Part shown: positions 32,468-41,331 of the stretch, in pieces
Layout of the letters: each line of letters starts with the position of its first letter
Position numbering within the stretch: position 1 is the first letter of the stretch
Assembly: GCF_050627025.1 (NCBI RefSeq)
Contig: NZ_CP192472.1
Length of the DNA: 64,000 bases
Reading direction: 5' to 3' (one strand)
DNA from: Variovorax paradoxus_P
GTDB taxonomy: Bacteria; Pseudomonadota; Gammaproteobacteria; Burkholderiales; Burkholderiaceae_C
Position numbers and translations under genes: made by a program
The notes under the pieces: generated by a model
Database searches by the model: none
Seen by the model: only the letters and a program-made list of their open reading frames with translations
Told to the model about the DNA's origin: nothing

Positions 32468-34144
32468 TCAAACGCGGTTCAAATCGAAGCCGGCTTTCTC
32501 GCCGGTGCCGTAGACCTTGAGCGCACCCTTTTCGCCGACGGCGTTGGGGCGGTTGAAGATCCAGTTCTGCCAGGCGGTGAGCCGGCCGAAGATGCGGGTG
32601 GCCATGTTCTCCTTGCTGGCAAAGCGCAGGTTGGCTTCCAGGCCGGTGAGCGCGTCGGGCGACATGGCGGCGCGCTCTTCCACTGCAATGCGGATCTCGT
32701 CGTCCCAGTCGATGTCGTCCGGGGCGGCGGTTACCAGGCCGAGCTTCAGTGCCTCGTCGGCGTCCAGCGGCTTGCCGGCGGCGGCGCGCGCGGCGTCGAG
32801 CGGCGCGGCTTCTTCATAGAAGCGGCGCTCCAGGCGGCTCTGGTCGTTCACCATCGGATAGAAGCCGAAGTTGAATTCGTTGAGCACGAGCTTCGGTGCG
32901 CGCCCGGCATCGTCGGGAAGTGCCAGCATGTAGGTGCGATCGGCCGCAAAGGCCAGCTCGGCCAGCGTGCCGGCAAAGCACGATCCCGCCTCGACCAGCG
33001 CGAACAGGCTGCGCGACGACACATCCAGCCGTGCCAGCGTGCGGCGCAGTGCGCCAATGGTTTCGCGCACCAGCCAGTGGTTCTTGTTGGCGAGCATCAC
33101 GGCGTCCGAGGCGAGCACGGCCTCTGCGTCGCCCTGGGTCTTGAGCAGCCAGGTGCCGATGTCGAGCTCGTTGGTGCGCAGGTGAAGAATGGCGTCGTCC
33201 AGCTCGCGGCACACGGCCAGCGGCCACCATGCAGCGCCTGCGGCCTCGATGTCGGCAATGCCCGCCGGCTGCGTGCCGGTGGGTGCCTTCACCGTGATGG
33301 CAGCCGTGCGCTTGCTGCGGTCGATCTGGATCTCGACGTTCGAATAGCGCAGGCTGTCGGCGGTTTCCTCGCGCTCCAGGCGGGTCAGCGCCACGCCCTT
33401 GCCGCCCGCAGGGCGGTCGCTGCCGGCGGCGAGCTGCGCTGCACGCTCTTGCACGGCGGCGGCAAACTGCGCAGGTTTGGCGACCGCATCGACCAGGCGC
33501 CATTCGACCGCGCGCTGGCCGCGCACGCCTTCGACGCTGGTACAGAAGATATCGGCGAGGTCATGGCGCACATGGCGCTTGTCGGTCACGCGGGTGAGGC
33601 CGCCGGTGCCGGGCAACACGCCCAGCAGCGGCACTTCGGGCAGCGACACCGCCGAGGAGCGGTCGTCCACCAGCAAGATTTCGTCGCAAGCCAGCGCCAG
33701 CTCGTAGCCGCCGCCGGCGCAAGCGCCGTTCACAGCCGCGATGAACTTCAGGCCCGAGTGCTTCGACGAGTCTTCGATGCCGTTGCGGGTTTCGTTGGTG
33801 AACTTGCAGAAGTTCACCTTCCAGGCGTGGCTCGAAACGCCGAGCATGAAGATGTTGGCGCCCGAACAGAAGATGCGGTCCTTGCCGCTGGTGACGATCA
33901 CGCTGCGCACTTCGGGGTGCTCGAAGCGCACGCGGTTGAGCGCGTCGTTCAGTTCGATGTCCACGCCCAGGTCGTAGCTGTTCAGCTTGAGCTTGTAGCC
34001 GGGGCGAATGCCGCCGTCTTCCGCAATGTCGAGCACCAGGCGCGCCACCGCGCCGTCGAAGCTGAGCTTCCAGTGCTTGTATTGGGTGGGTTCGATGCGG
34101 TAGTCGACGCGCGGCGGCGCCTGAAGGGTCGTGGATTCGGTCAT
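32468..34144 (-). CDS. boxC: Benzoyl-CoA-dihydrodiol/epoxide lyase BoxC
   Basis: A 558-residue enzyme built of two enoyl-CoA-hydratase-like regions. It hydrolytically opens the benzoyl-CoA epoxide ring, giving 3,4-dehydroadipyl-CoA semialdehyde and formate. The crotonase oxyanion segment FIAAVNGACAGGGYELALAC and the following PEVPLLGVLPGTGGLTRV are clear. The start ATG follows AGGAGA with normal spacing; the longer open frame to 34264 runs through the promoter and operator. It is the first structural gene after boxR, with its own promoter in the 128-base gap. Confidence 0.96.
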   Translation of the reverse strand: MTESTTLQAPPRVDYRIEPTQYKHWKLSFDGAVARLVLDIAEDGGIRPGYKLKLNSYDLGVDIELNDALNRVRFEHPEVRSVIVTSGKDRIFCSGANIFMLGVSSHAWKVNFCKFTNETRNGIEDSSKHSGLKFIAAVNGACAGGGYELALACDEILLVDDRSSAVSLPEVPLLGVLPGTGGLTRVTDKRHVRHDLADIFCTSVEGVRGQRAVEWRLVDAVAKPAQFAAAVQERAAQLAAGSDRPAGGKGVALTRLEREETADSLRYSNVEIQIDRSKRTAAITVKAPTGTQPAGIADIEAAGAAWWPLAVCRELDDAILHLRTNELDIGTWLLKTQGDAEAVLASDAVMLANKNHWLVRETIGALRRTLARLDVSSRSLFALVEAGSCFAGTLAELAFAADRTYMLALPDDAGRAPKLVLNEFNFGFYPMVNDQSRLERRFYEEAAPLDAARAAAGKPLDADEALKLGLVTAAPDDIDWDDEIRIAVEERAAMSPDALTGLEANLRFASKENMATRIFGRLTAWQNWIFNRPNAVGEKGALKVYGTGEKAGFDLNRV

Positions 34145-34207
34145 ACGGAAGTCTCCTGTAGGGGGCAGATGCAGACCGGAAGAATAATGCATCTTCTGGT
34201 TCCGATG

Positions 34208-34242
34208 ACATGCATCATGCTGCATGTGAACAGGCAAGTCAA
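34208..34242 (-). promoter_or_regulatory. boxC promoter with BoxR/BzdR-type operator
   Basis: On the minus strand TTGACT (34242-34237) and CATGAT (34219-34214) are 17 bases apart and read towards boxC. Overlapping the -10 box is a perfect inverted repeat ACATGCA-N6-TGCATGT (34208-34227), containing TGCA-N6-TGCA. BzdR, the characterised relative of BoxR, binds TGCA inverted repeats with a six-base spacer, and benzoyl-CoA releases it. Binding here would block RNA polymerase. Further TGCA half-sites occur at 34170-34173 and 34188-34191. Confidence 0.75.
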
Positions 34243-34272
34243 TGCCTGAATCGCTTTTTTTCAAACTTCAGT

Positions 34273-35223
34273 TCAGGCGCCGAGGCCCATGGCCTGGCGG
34301 GCGACGCCGCGCAAAGCCTGAAAACTCTGCGCCAGGCTCCGGCCGCTGGTGTCCACCGACAGATCGGCCTTCGAATAGAAGGCGGCGCGTCCGTTCAGAA
34401 TGCGCCGCAGGTCCTCCATGGCTTCCTTGCTGGCGGCCATGGGGCGGGTGTCGCCCTGCGCGGCCACGCGGCCCATGTGCTCTTCGGGCGCGGCTTGCAG
34501 CCACACGGTGGTGCAGTGCGCGAGCAGTTCGTTGAAAGTGGCGGGGTCGGACACAATGCCGCCCGGCGTGGCAATGACCACTTCGCTGTAGATCTGGATC
34601 GTTTCCTCGAGCGCGCGGCGCTCGTAGCGGCGGTAGGCGTTGGTGCCGTACAGGTCGTGGATCTCGCGCACGCTGCAGCCCGCGAGCTTTTCGATTTCGC
34701 GGCTCAGTTCCACAAAAGGCAGCTCCAGGTCGTCGGCCAGCATTTGCCCCAGCGTCGACTTGCCCGCACCGCGCAGGCCCACCAGTGCAATGCGGCGATG
34801 CCGCGCCGGATCGACCGAGGCCGTGCCCAACAGTTCTCCCAGAGCCAGGCGCACCCGGCGCAGGTCGGTTTCGCTGCGGTTTTCTAGCAGTTCGCGAATC
34901 AGCAGCCACTCGGGCGAACTGGTGGTCACGTCGCCGACCAGCTCGGCCAGCGAGCAGTGCAGCGCGCCCGCCACCTGCTGCAGCACCAGGATCGACGCGT
35001 TGCCGATGCCGTACTCGAGGTTGGCCAGGTGCCGCTCCGACACGCCGGCCGAAATGGCGACCGCCTTGCGCGTCAGGCCCCGCTGCGCACGCAGGTTGCG
35101 CACGCGGTCGCCCAGCGCCGCCAGCAATGGATTGCGCGCCTCCCCGGCCGGTGCCGTGGCGGCATTGCCGGCGTGATTGCCCTCGTGCGCGGTGGACAGC
35201 ACCGCGTCTACATGCTCGTTCAT
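34273..35223 (-). CDS. boxR: BoxR/BzdR-type regulator (XRE domain fused to shikimate-kinase-like domain)
   Basis: A 316-residue regulator. Residues 35-95 are an XRE helix-turn-helix (VRNLRAQRGLTRKAVAISAG, then SERHLANLEYG), a linker follows, and residues 140-310 are a shikimate-kinase-like domain with Walker A GLRGAGKST and the segment VIATPGGIVSD. In BzdR and BoxR this second domain no longer makes shikimate phosphate but binds benzoyl-CoA, releasing repression. It leads the leftward box genes and diverges from the DUF4863-boxD-ligase genes, so it can govern both directions. Confidence 0.94.
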   Translation of the reverse strand: MNEHVDAVLSTAHEGNHAGNAATAPAGEARNPLLAALGDRVRNLRAQRGLTRKAVAISAGVSERHLANLEYGIGNASILVLQQVAGALHCSLAELVGDVTTSSPEWLLIRELLENRSETDLRRVRLALGELLGTASVDPARHRRIALVGLRGAGKSTLGQMLADDLELPFVELSREIEKLAGCSVREIHDLYGTNAYRRYERRALEETIQIYSEVVIATPGGIVSDPATFNELLAHCTTVWLQAAPEEHMGRVAAQGDTRPMAASKEAMEDLRRILNGRAAFYSKADLSVDTSGRSLAQSFQALRGVARQAMGLGA

Positions 35224-35276
35224 GCAAGTCCTCGTTCCTGGCCGGGATTGTGCGCGCTCAGGGTAAACACCATATA

Positions 35277-35317
35277 TGCACTATATTGCTTGACACCTAT
35301 TGGCTCGGTGCTTATCG
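35277..35317 (+). promoter_or_regulatory. Probable promoter and partial BoxR site for rightward genes
   Basis: TTGACA (35290-35295) and TTATCG (35312-35317) lie 16 bases apart, reading towards the DUF4863 gene. Directly upstream, TGCA-CTATAT-TGCT (35277-35290) matches the TGCA-N6-TGCA operator at seven of eight defined bases. More TGCA half-sites follow near 35343 and 35359. The site is in the 198-base gap between boxR and the rightward genes, so it could also serve boxR autoregulation. Confidence 0.5.
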
Positions 35318-35421
35318 TTCGACCACAAGCAAGATACTGCACACGCAGCGATCGTGCAATGTAGTTCATAAGTTCGCTGTGGCGCCACCCTGCCAGCCAG
35401 CCTCCAAAAGGAAGCCCGCCA

Positions 35422-35895
35422 ATGTCCAGCAAGGAAGCATTTCACCAGTTGATTGCCGGCCTGACCGCCGAAATTGCCGGCCGGCCGCTCGACGAACAAC
35501 TCGACCAGTGGCTGAACGCCACGCACGGCGCGGGCACCGCCACTTTCGAGCAACTGCGCCAGGCCTGCATTGGCGGCGTGGCCGAAGGCTGGCTGTGCGA
35601 GCGCGAAGGCGGCGGCATCCGCTATGGCCGCGTGTTCAAGGCCGAAGACGCGCTGCATCGCTTCTCGGTGGACGTGGTCGACATGCGGGACATCGCGGGG
35701 CCGCACCACACGCATCCCAACGGCGAGATCGACCTGATCATGCCGCTCGAAGGCAGCGCAGGCGCCACCTTCGACGGCCGCCCCGCAGGCTGGTGTGTCT
35801 ACGGGCCCGGCACCGCGCACCGCCCGACCGTTGCGCAAGGCCGCGCGCTCGTTCTCTACCTGTTGCCCGAAGGGCAGATCAAGTTCACCCAATGA
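35422..35895 (+). CDS. DUF4863 (hydroxylaminobenzoate lyase-like) protein
   Basis: A 157-residue protein of the DUF4863 family, whose characterised members include 4-hydroxylaminobenzoate lyase (PnbB). A cupin-like C-terminal half has HHTHPNGEIDLIMPL (possible metal histidines and Glu) and GPGTAHRPTV. Family members recur in box clusters without an assigned step; a role in handling a benzoyl-CoA side product is a guess. AAAGGAAG precedes the ATG, and the stop overlaps boxD as ATGA, so it is translationally coupled to boxD. Confidence 0.8.
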   Translation: MSSKEAFHQLIAGLTAEIAGRPLDEQLDQWLNATHGAGTATFEQLRQACIGGVAEGWLCEREGGGIRYGRVFKAEDALHRFSVDVVDMRDIAGPHHTHPNGEIDLIMPLEGSAGATFDGRPAGWCVYGPGTAHRPTVAQGRALVLYLLPEGQIKFTQ

Positions 35896-37442
35896 CCGAA
35901 CTCCTTTCCAACTACGTCGGCGGCCGTTGGCAAAACGGTTCGGGCACCGGCACGCCTCTGTTCGACCCGGTGCTGGGTACCGAGCTCGTGCGCGTCGACG
36001 CCGCGGGCCTCGACCTGCCCTCTGCCTTTGCCTTTGCGCGCGAACAGGGCGGCAGCGCACTGCGCGCCCTTACCTACCGCCAGCGCGCGGGGCTGCTTGC
36101 AGCCATCGTGAAGGTGCTGCAGGCCAACCGCGATGCCTATTACGAAATTGCGACCGCCAACTCCGGCACAGTGAAGAACGACTCGGCCGTCGACATCGAC
36201 GGCGCGATCTTCACGCTCGGCCAGTACGCCAAGTGGGGCGACGCCCTCGGCGATGTTCGCGCGCTGCGCGACGGCGATGCCGCGAAGCTCGGCAAGGAGC
36301 CGGTGTTCATGTCGCAGCACCTGCAGGTGCCGACGCATGGGGTGGCGCTGTTCATCAATGCGTTCAACTTCCCGTCGTGGGGCCTGTGGGAAAAGGCGGC
36401 GCCGGCGCTGCTCTCGGGCGTACCGGTGGTCGTGAAGCCCGCCACGGCCACCGCCTGGCTCACGCAGCGCATGGTGCGCGACGTTGTCGATGCGGGCGTG
36501 CTGCCCGCGGGTGCGCTCTCCGTCATCTGCGGCAGCTCAGCCGGCCTGATGGATGCGCTGCAGCCCTTCGACCTGGCCTCGTTCACCGGCTCGGCCGAAA
36601 CCGCCGCGGTCATCCGCTCGCACCCTTGCGTTACCGAGCGATCGGTGCGCGTGAACATCGAGGCCGACAGCCTCAACAGCGCCCTGCTGCTGCCCGGCAA
36701 CGCGCCCGGCAGCGACGCTTTCAACCTGCTCGTGCGCGAAGTGGTGCGCGAGATGACGGTGAAGTCCGGCCAGAAGTGCACCGCCATCCGCCGCATCCTG
36801 GTGCCGGCCGAGCTGTACGAAGCCGCTGCCGAGGCTATTGGCGCCAAGCTCAAGGGCGTGACGGTGGGCAATCCGCGCAACGAGAGCGTGCGCATGGGTT
36901 CGCTCGTGAGCCGCGCGCAATTGAATGCTGTGAACGAGGGCCTGCAAGCGCTGTCTGCACAAACCACCGTGCTGCATGACGGCCGCAGCACGCCATTGAT
37001 CGATGCCGAGCCCTCGGTGGCCGCCTGCATCGGCCCCGTGCTGCTGGGCGCGCGCGATGCCGATGCGGCGCAGCGTGTGCACGACGTGGAAGTGTTCGGC
37101 CCTGTCGCTACGCTGCTGCCTTACCGCGATATTGCGCACGGCATTGCGCTGGCGCACCGCGGCCAGGGCTCGCTGGTGACGTCGCTCTATGGCAGCGACG
37201 ACGCCGCTCTGGCACAGACGGCACTGGCTGTTGCACCGAGCCATGGCCGCGTGCACGTGGTCACGCCCGACGTGGCGCAATCCCACACCGGCCACGGCAA
37301 CGTAATGCCGATGTCGCTGCACGGCGGACCCGGCCGCGCAGGTGGCGGCGCCGAGCTTGGCGGACTGCGCGCGCTCGATTTCTATCACCGCCGCAGCGCG
37401 GTGCAAGCGAGCCCCGGCGTGCTTGCGCAACTCGGCCTCTAG
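35892..37442 (+). CDS. boxD: 3,4-dehydroadipyl-CoA semialdehyde dehydrogenase BoxD
   Basis: A 516-residue aldehyde dehydrogenase that oxidises the BoxC product 3,4-dehydroadipyl-CoA semialdehyde to the acid, with NADP. The N-terminus ELLSNYVGGRWQNGSGTGTPL, the cofactor strand SFTGSAETA, the Glu region VNIEADSLN and the catalytic Cys in SGQKCTAIRR are visible. Length and start fit BoxD and the related PaaZ N-terminal domain; the MaoC-like domain of PaaZ is absent here, but a separate MaoC gene lies in the cluster. Confidence 0.94.
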   Translation: MTELLSNYVGGRWQNGSGTGTPLFDPVLGTELVRVDAAGLDLPSAFAFAREQGGSALRALTYRQRAGLLAAIVKVLQANRDAYYEIATANSGTVKNDSAVDIDGAIFTLGQYAKWGDALGDVRALRDGDAAKLGKEPVFMSQHLQVPTHGVALFINAFNFPSWGLWEKAAPALLSGVPVVVKPATATAWLTQRMVRDVVDAGVLPAGALSVICGSSAGLMDALQPFDLASFTGSAETAAVIRSHPCVTERSVRVNIEADSLNSALLLPGNAPGSDAFNLLVREVVREMTVKSGQKCTAIRRILVPAELYEAAAEAIGAKLKGVTVGNPRNESVRMGSLVSRAQLNAVNEGLQALSAQTTVLHDGRSTPLIDAEPSVAACIGPVLLGARDADAAQRVHDVEVFGPVATLLPYRDIAHGIALAHRGQGSLVTSLYGSDDAALAQTALAVAPSHGRVHVVTPDVAQSHTGHGNVMPMSLHGGPGRAGGGAELGGLRALDFYHRRSAVQASPGVLAQLGL

Positions 37443-37503
37443 CCTCCAGCCCCTCTGGCAAGAAGAACCGAGACAAGAGAACACGGCCCCCAAGGAGACA
37501 CGC

Positions 37504-39054
37504 ATGACGAGCCCGCCCGCACGATTCAACTTTGCCGAACACCTGTTCGCCCTCAACCGCGGCCGCGCCGAACGCATCGCCTACATCGACGACCGCGGAA
37601 CGCTCCTCTACGGCCAGCTCGAACAGCGCGCGCGCCGCCTTGCTGCCGCGCTGAAGGCTGCCGGCGTGCGCCGAGAAGAACGCGTGCTGCTGCTGATGCT
37701 CGACAGCAGCGACTGGCCCGTGAGCTTTCTGGGCTGCCTGTATGCCGGCGTGGTGCCGGTTGCGGTCAACACGCTGCTCACGCCCGACGACTACGCCTAC
37801 ATGCTCGACCACAGCCGCGCGCAGGCCGCGCTGGTGTCCGGTGCGCTGTTGCCGGGCCTGCAGGAGGCGATGAGCCGCGGCGCGCATGAAGTACACACGC
37901 TGATCGTTTCGCAGCCAACGGGTGCGCTGCCCGAAGGCGCGCTGGAGTTCGACAACCTGATCGCCGCCGCCGAGCCGATGGCATCTGCAGCGGCCACCGC
38001 ATCCGACGACCCCGGCTTCTGGCTGTATTCATCCGGCTCCACGGGCAAGCCCAAGGGCACGGTCCACACGCACGCCAACCTGTGGTGGACGGCCGAGCTC
38101 TACGGCAAGCCGGTGCTCGGGCTCACAGAAAACGACGTGTGCTTCTCGGCCGCGAAGATGTACTTTGCGTATGGCCTGGGCAACGCGCTGACCTTTCCGC
38201 TCTCGGTGGGCGCCACGGTGGTGCTGATGGCCGAGCGCCCCACGCCAGACGCCACCTTCCGCCGCTGGGTAGAGCACAAGCCCACCGTGTTCTTCGGCGC
38301 GCCCACCGGCTTTGCCGGCATGCTCGCATCGCCCAAGCTGCCAGCGCGCGAAGCCGTGGCCCTGCGCATGTGCTCTTCCGCCGGCGAGGCATTGCCGGGC
38401 GAGATTGCGCAGCGCTTCAAGGCGCACTTCGGCTGCGAGATCATCGACGGCATCGGTTCCACCGAGATGCTGCACATCTTCATTTCCAACCGCCCCGGCG
38501 ACGTGCGCTACGGCACCACGGGCCGGCCGGTGGAGGGCTACGAGGTCGAGCTGCGCGGCGAAGACGGCCGCCCGGTGCCCGATGGCGAAGTGGGCGACCT
38601 CTACATCCGCGGCCCGAGCGCGGCGCTCATGTACTGGTGCAACCGCGAGAAGTCGCGCGAAACGTTCCAGGGCGGATGGACCAAGAGCGGCGACAAGTAC
38701 ACCCGCGATGCCGACGGCTACTACACCTATGCCGGCCGCAGCGACGACATGCTGAAGGTGAGCGGCATCTATGTGTCGCCGTTCGAAGTGGAAGCCACGC
38801 TGATGCAGCACCCCGGCGTGCTCGAGGCCGCGGTCATCGGCAAGGAAGACGCGGACGGGCTCACTAAGACGAAGGCCTTCGTGGTGCTGAAAGATGGACA
38901 GTCGGTGAGCGAGGACGAACTGAAAGCCTTCGTGAAAGAGCGGCTCGCGCCGTACAAGTACCCGCGGTTTCTTGAGTTTGTGCACGAGCTGCCGAAGACG
39001 GCGACGGGGAAGATCCAGCGGTTCAGGTTGCGTGAGCGGGAGAGGCAGGCATGA
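37504..39054 (+). CDS. bclA: Benzoate-CoA ligase
   Basis: A 516-residue adenylate-forming ligase that activates benzoate to benzoyl-CoA with ATP, the entry step of the box pathway. The AMP motif is YSSGSTGKPKGTVHTHANL. The motif CFSAAKMYFAYGLGNALTFP is characteristic of benzoate and hydroxybenzoate ligases, GIGSTEMLHIFISN is the A5 motif, and PKTATGKIQRF near the end contains the catalytic lysine. AAGGAG precedes the ATG. It follows boxD by 61 bases. A closely related 2-aminobenzoate or hydroxybenzoate specificity cannot be excluded by eye. Confidence 0.92.
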   Translation: MTSPPARFNFAEHLFALNRGRAERIAYIDDRGTLLYGQLEQRARRLAAALKAAGVRREERVLLLMLDSSDWPVSFLGCLYAGVVPVAVNTLLTPDDYAYMLDHSRAQAALVSGALLPGLQEAMSRGAHEVHTLIVSQPTGALPEGALEFDNLIAAAEPMASAAATASDDPGFWLYSSGSTGKPKGTVHTHANLWWTAELYGKPVLGLTENDVCFSAAKMYFAYGLGNALTFPLSVGATVVLMAERPTPDATFRRWVEHKPTVFFGAPTGFAGMLASPKLPAREAVALRMCSSAGEALPGEIAQRFKAHFGCEIIDGIGSTEMLHIFISNRPGDVRYGTTGRPVEGYEVELRGEDGRPVPDGEVGDLYIRGPSAALMYWCNREKSRETFQGGWTKSGDKYTRDADGYYTYAGRSDDMLKVSGIYVSPFEVEATLMQHPGVLEAAVIGKEDADGLTKTKAFVVLKDGQSVSEDELKAFVKERLAPYKYPRFLEFVHELPKTATGKIQRFRLRERERQA

Positions 39055-39070
39055 GCGACTCCCCGTCTTT

Positions 39071-39186
39071 CTCCCTCCCCTCTCGGGGGAGGGCTGGGGT
39101 GGGGGCAAGCGGCCTGTGCAAAGGCATGGCTCCTGCCAGCGCCGCGAGCCCCCATCCCAGCCTTCCCCCCGAGGGGGAAGGAGCAA
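39071..39186. repeat. Nested GC palindrome, copy 2
   Basis: Second copy of the hairpin-pair element, between the ligase and hydrolase genes. Left block CTCCCTCCCC-TCTC-GGGGGAGGGC; right block CCCCCATCCCAGCCTTCCCC, then GGGGGAAGGAGCAA. The distal AAGGAG is nine bases before the hydrolase ATG, so the repeat provides the ribosome-binding site. The middle, about 39107-39148, differs from the other copies. Confidence 0.78.
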
Positions 39187-39190
39187 TGCG

Positions 39191-39994
39191 ATGAGCACCA
39201 ACTTCGCGACCATCAACTGGCGCAACCGCCCCATCCGCATCGAATGCCAATGGATTGCCCCCGAACGCGCCGAGGCCCCGCTCATCGTCTTCCTCCACGA
39301 AGGCCTCGGCTCCGTTGCCATGTGGAAGGACTTTCCCTCCCAGGTCTGCCAAGCCGCCAACGCGCGCGGCCTGGTGTTCTCTCGCCCGGGCTACGGCCGC
39401 TCCACACCGCGTGAAGAAAACGAAACATGGGACGTCGACTTCATGCACCGCCAGGCCCACGAGGTGCTGCCTGCCCTCTTCGCCGCGCTGAACCTCGGCG
39501 ATGAAAAGCCCTGGCTCTTCGGCCACAGCGACGGCGGCTCCATCAGCCTGCTGTATGCCTCGCGCTTTCCCGACGAGGTGCAGGGTCTCGTGGTCCTGGC
39601 GCCGCACATCTTCGTGGAAGACGTGACCGTGGCCAACATCGAGCAGGCGCGCACTGCGTACCTTTCCACCGACCTGCCGAAGAAGCTCGGCCGCTACCAC
39701 GACAGCGCCGATTCGGCCTTCTGGGGCTGGAACCGGATCTGGCTTCACCCGCCCTTTCGCGAATGGAACATCGAGGCCGAGCTCGACACCATCCGCTGCC
39801 CGGTGCTGGCCGTCCAGGGTATCGACGACGAGTACGGCACGCTCGCTCAGATCCGCGGCATCGCCGCGCGCGTCAGTGGATGCGAGCTGCTCGAAATCCC
39901 TGAATGCGGGCATTCCCCGCATCGCGATCAGCCGGATCGTGTCATCGTCGCGACCACTTCTTTCATTGCCAAAAACAGGAGACAAACACCATGA
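39191..39994 (+). CDS. Alpha/beta hydrolase of the box cluster
   Basis: A 267-residue alpha/beta hydrolase. The oxyanion region is LIVFLHEGLGSVAMWKDFP, the nucleophile elbow is GHSDGGS (Ser), the acid Asp lies in VQGIDDEYGT and the His in PECGHSPHRD, so the triad is complete. Such hydrolases are common in box clusters; a role as a lactonase or as a thioesterase that frees trapped CoA esters is possible, but no substrate is proven. Its ribosome site comes from the repeat upstream, and its stop overlaps the next gene as ATGA. Confidence 0.88.
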   Translation: MSTNFATINWRNRPIRIECQWIAPERAEAPLIVFLHEGLGSVAMWKDFPSQVCQAANARGLVFSRPGYGRSTPREENETWDVDFMHRQAHEVLPALFAALNLGDEKPWLFGHSDGGSISLLYASRFPDEVQGLVVLAPHIFVEDVTVANIEQARTAYLSTDLPKKLGRYHDSADSAFWGWNRIWLHPPFREWNIEAELDTIRCPVLAVQGIDDEYGTLAQIRGIAARVSGCELLEIPECGHSPHRDQPDRVIVATTSFIAKNRRQTP

Positions 39995-41175
39995 CCCCAT
40001 TCACCCCGGTTCGCACCGCCCGCCTCGCGCTCACCGCGATCGCATTCGCCGCCCTCGCATCTGCCGCCGGCGCCCAGGGAACCGGCAAGCTCAAGGTCGG
40101 CCTGATGCTGCCCTACAGCGGCACCTACACCGCCCTGGGCGTGGCCATTGAAAACGGCTTCAAGCTCTATGTCGACGAGCAGGGCGGCAAGCTCGCCGGC
40201 CGCGAGATCGAATACTTCAAGGTCGACGACGAATCCGATCCGGCCAAGGCCACCGACAACGTCAACAAGCTCATCAGGCGCGACAACGTCGACGTGATCG
40301 TGGGCACAGTGCACTCCGGCGTGGCCATGGCCATGGCCAAGGCCGCAAAGGAAAGCGGCACCGTGCTCATCGTGCCCAACGCCGGCGCCGACGCGGTGAC
40401 CGGCCCGATGTGCGCGCCCAACATCTTCCGCAGCTCGTTCAGCAACTGGCAGCCTGCCTATGCCATGGGCGAGGTCGCGGCCAAGCAGCAGGGCAAGAAG
40501 AAGGTCATGACCATCACGTGGAAGTACGCGGCCGGCGAAGAATCGGTCAACGGCTTCAAGGAAGGCTTCGAGAAGGCCGGCGGCAAGGTCGACAAGCAAC
40601 TCACGCTGCCGTTCCCCAACGTCGAGTTCCAGGCGCTGCTCACCGAGATCGCAGCGGCCAAGCCCGATGCGGTGTATGCCTTCTTCGCAGGCGGCGGTGC
40701 GGTGAAGTTCGTCAAGGACTACCAGGCCGCCGGCCTCAACAAGACCATTCCCCTCTACGGCCCGGGATTCCTGACCGACGGCACGCTCGACGCGCAGGGC
40801 GATTCCGCACAAGGCATGCTGACCACGCTGCACTATGCAGACGGCCTGAACACGGCGCGCGACAACGCGTTCCGCGTGGCCTATGCCAAGTCGTTCAAGC
40901 TGCAGCCCGACGTGTATGCGGTGCAGGGGTACGACGCGGCGCAGATGCTGGGCGTGGGCCTTGCAGCCACCAAGGGCGACATCGGCAAGAAGGCCGAGTT
41001 CACCGCCGCCATCGAAAAAGCCAGGATCGACAGCCCGCGCGGCGCGTTCACGATGAGCAAGTCGCACAACCCGGTGCAGGACATCTACCTGCGCAAGGTG
41101 GACGGCAAGGAGAACCGGCTGGTGAGCATCGCGATCAAGGGCCTGACGGACCCTGCCCGTGGCTGCAGGATGTAG
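39991..41175 (+). CDS. Liv-type substrate-binding protein for aromatic acids
   Basis: A 394-residue periplasmic-binding protein of the branched-chain amino-acid family (Peripla_BP_6). Signal peptide: basic start, ALTAIAFAALASAAG, cleavage at AGA-QG (about residue 28). The mature N-terminus KLKVGLMLPYSGTYTALG is the family's first strand and loop. The ATG overlaps the hydrolase stop. In box and benzoate clusters this family supplies aromatic acids to the importer, so benzoate or a hydroxybenzoate is the likely ligand rather than leucine (inference from context). Confidence 0.9.
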   Translation: MTPFTPVRTARLALTAIAFAALASAAGAQGTGKLKVGLMLPYSGTYTALGVAIENGFKLYVDEQGGKLAGREIEYFKVDDESDPAKATDNVNKLIRRDNVDVIVGTVHSGVAMAMAKAAKESGTVLIVPNAGADAVTGPMCAPNIFRSSFSNWQPAYAMGEVAAKQQGKKKVMTITWKYAAGEESVNGFKEGFEKAGGKVDKQLTLPFPNVEFQALLTEIAAAKPDAVYAFFAGGGAVKFVKDYQAAGLNKTIPLYGPGFLTDGTLDAQGDSAQGMLTTLHYADGLNTARDNAFRVAYAKSFKLQPDVYAVQGYDAAQMLGVGLAATKGDIGKKAEFTAAIEKARIDSPRGAFTMSKSHNPVQDIYLRKVDGKENRLVSIAIKGLTDPARGCRM

Positions 41176-41190
41176 CCGACCACCCCGTCC

Positions 41191-41271
41191 CTCGCTCACT
41201 TCGTGTAGCTCGACTCCCCCTCAAGGGGCGACACCGGCGGCCCGGCAAAGCCGGTTCCGCGGTGTCTCCCG
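41191..41271. repeat. Second dispersed repeat type, copy a
   Basis: An intergenic block of about 80 bases, beginning CGCTCACTTCGTGTAGCTCG. It contains the hairpin CCCC-TCAA-GGGG, and a larger inverted repeat in which GACACCG pairs with CGGTGTC and encloses CCGGC-AAA-GCCGG. It shares the CACTTCGTGTxGCT start, a C-run/G-run hairpin and GGCGGCCCGGCA with the copy at 50588-50658. It lies between the binding-protein and permease genes; the 156-base gap has no other feature. Confidence 0.6.
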
Positions 41272-41331
41272 AACATCGCGGGCGCTGCGCGCCTCGCTCT
41301 TTCTCTGAGCCCTCTACCGGGATGATCTAAC

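Noticed and set aside
34145..34264. N-terminal extension of boxC
   Set aside because: It would translate the promoter and operator; the internal ATG has AGGAGA and matches BoxC relatives.
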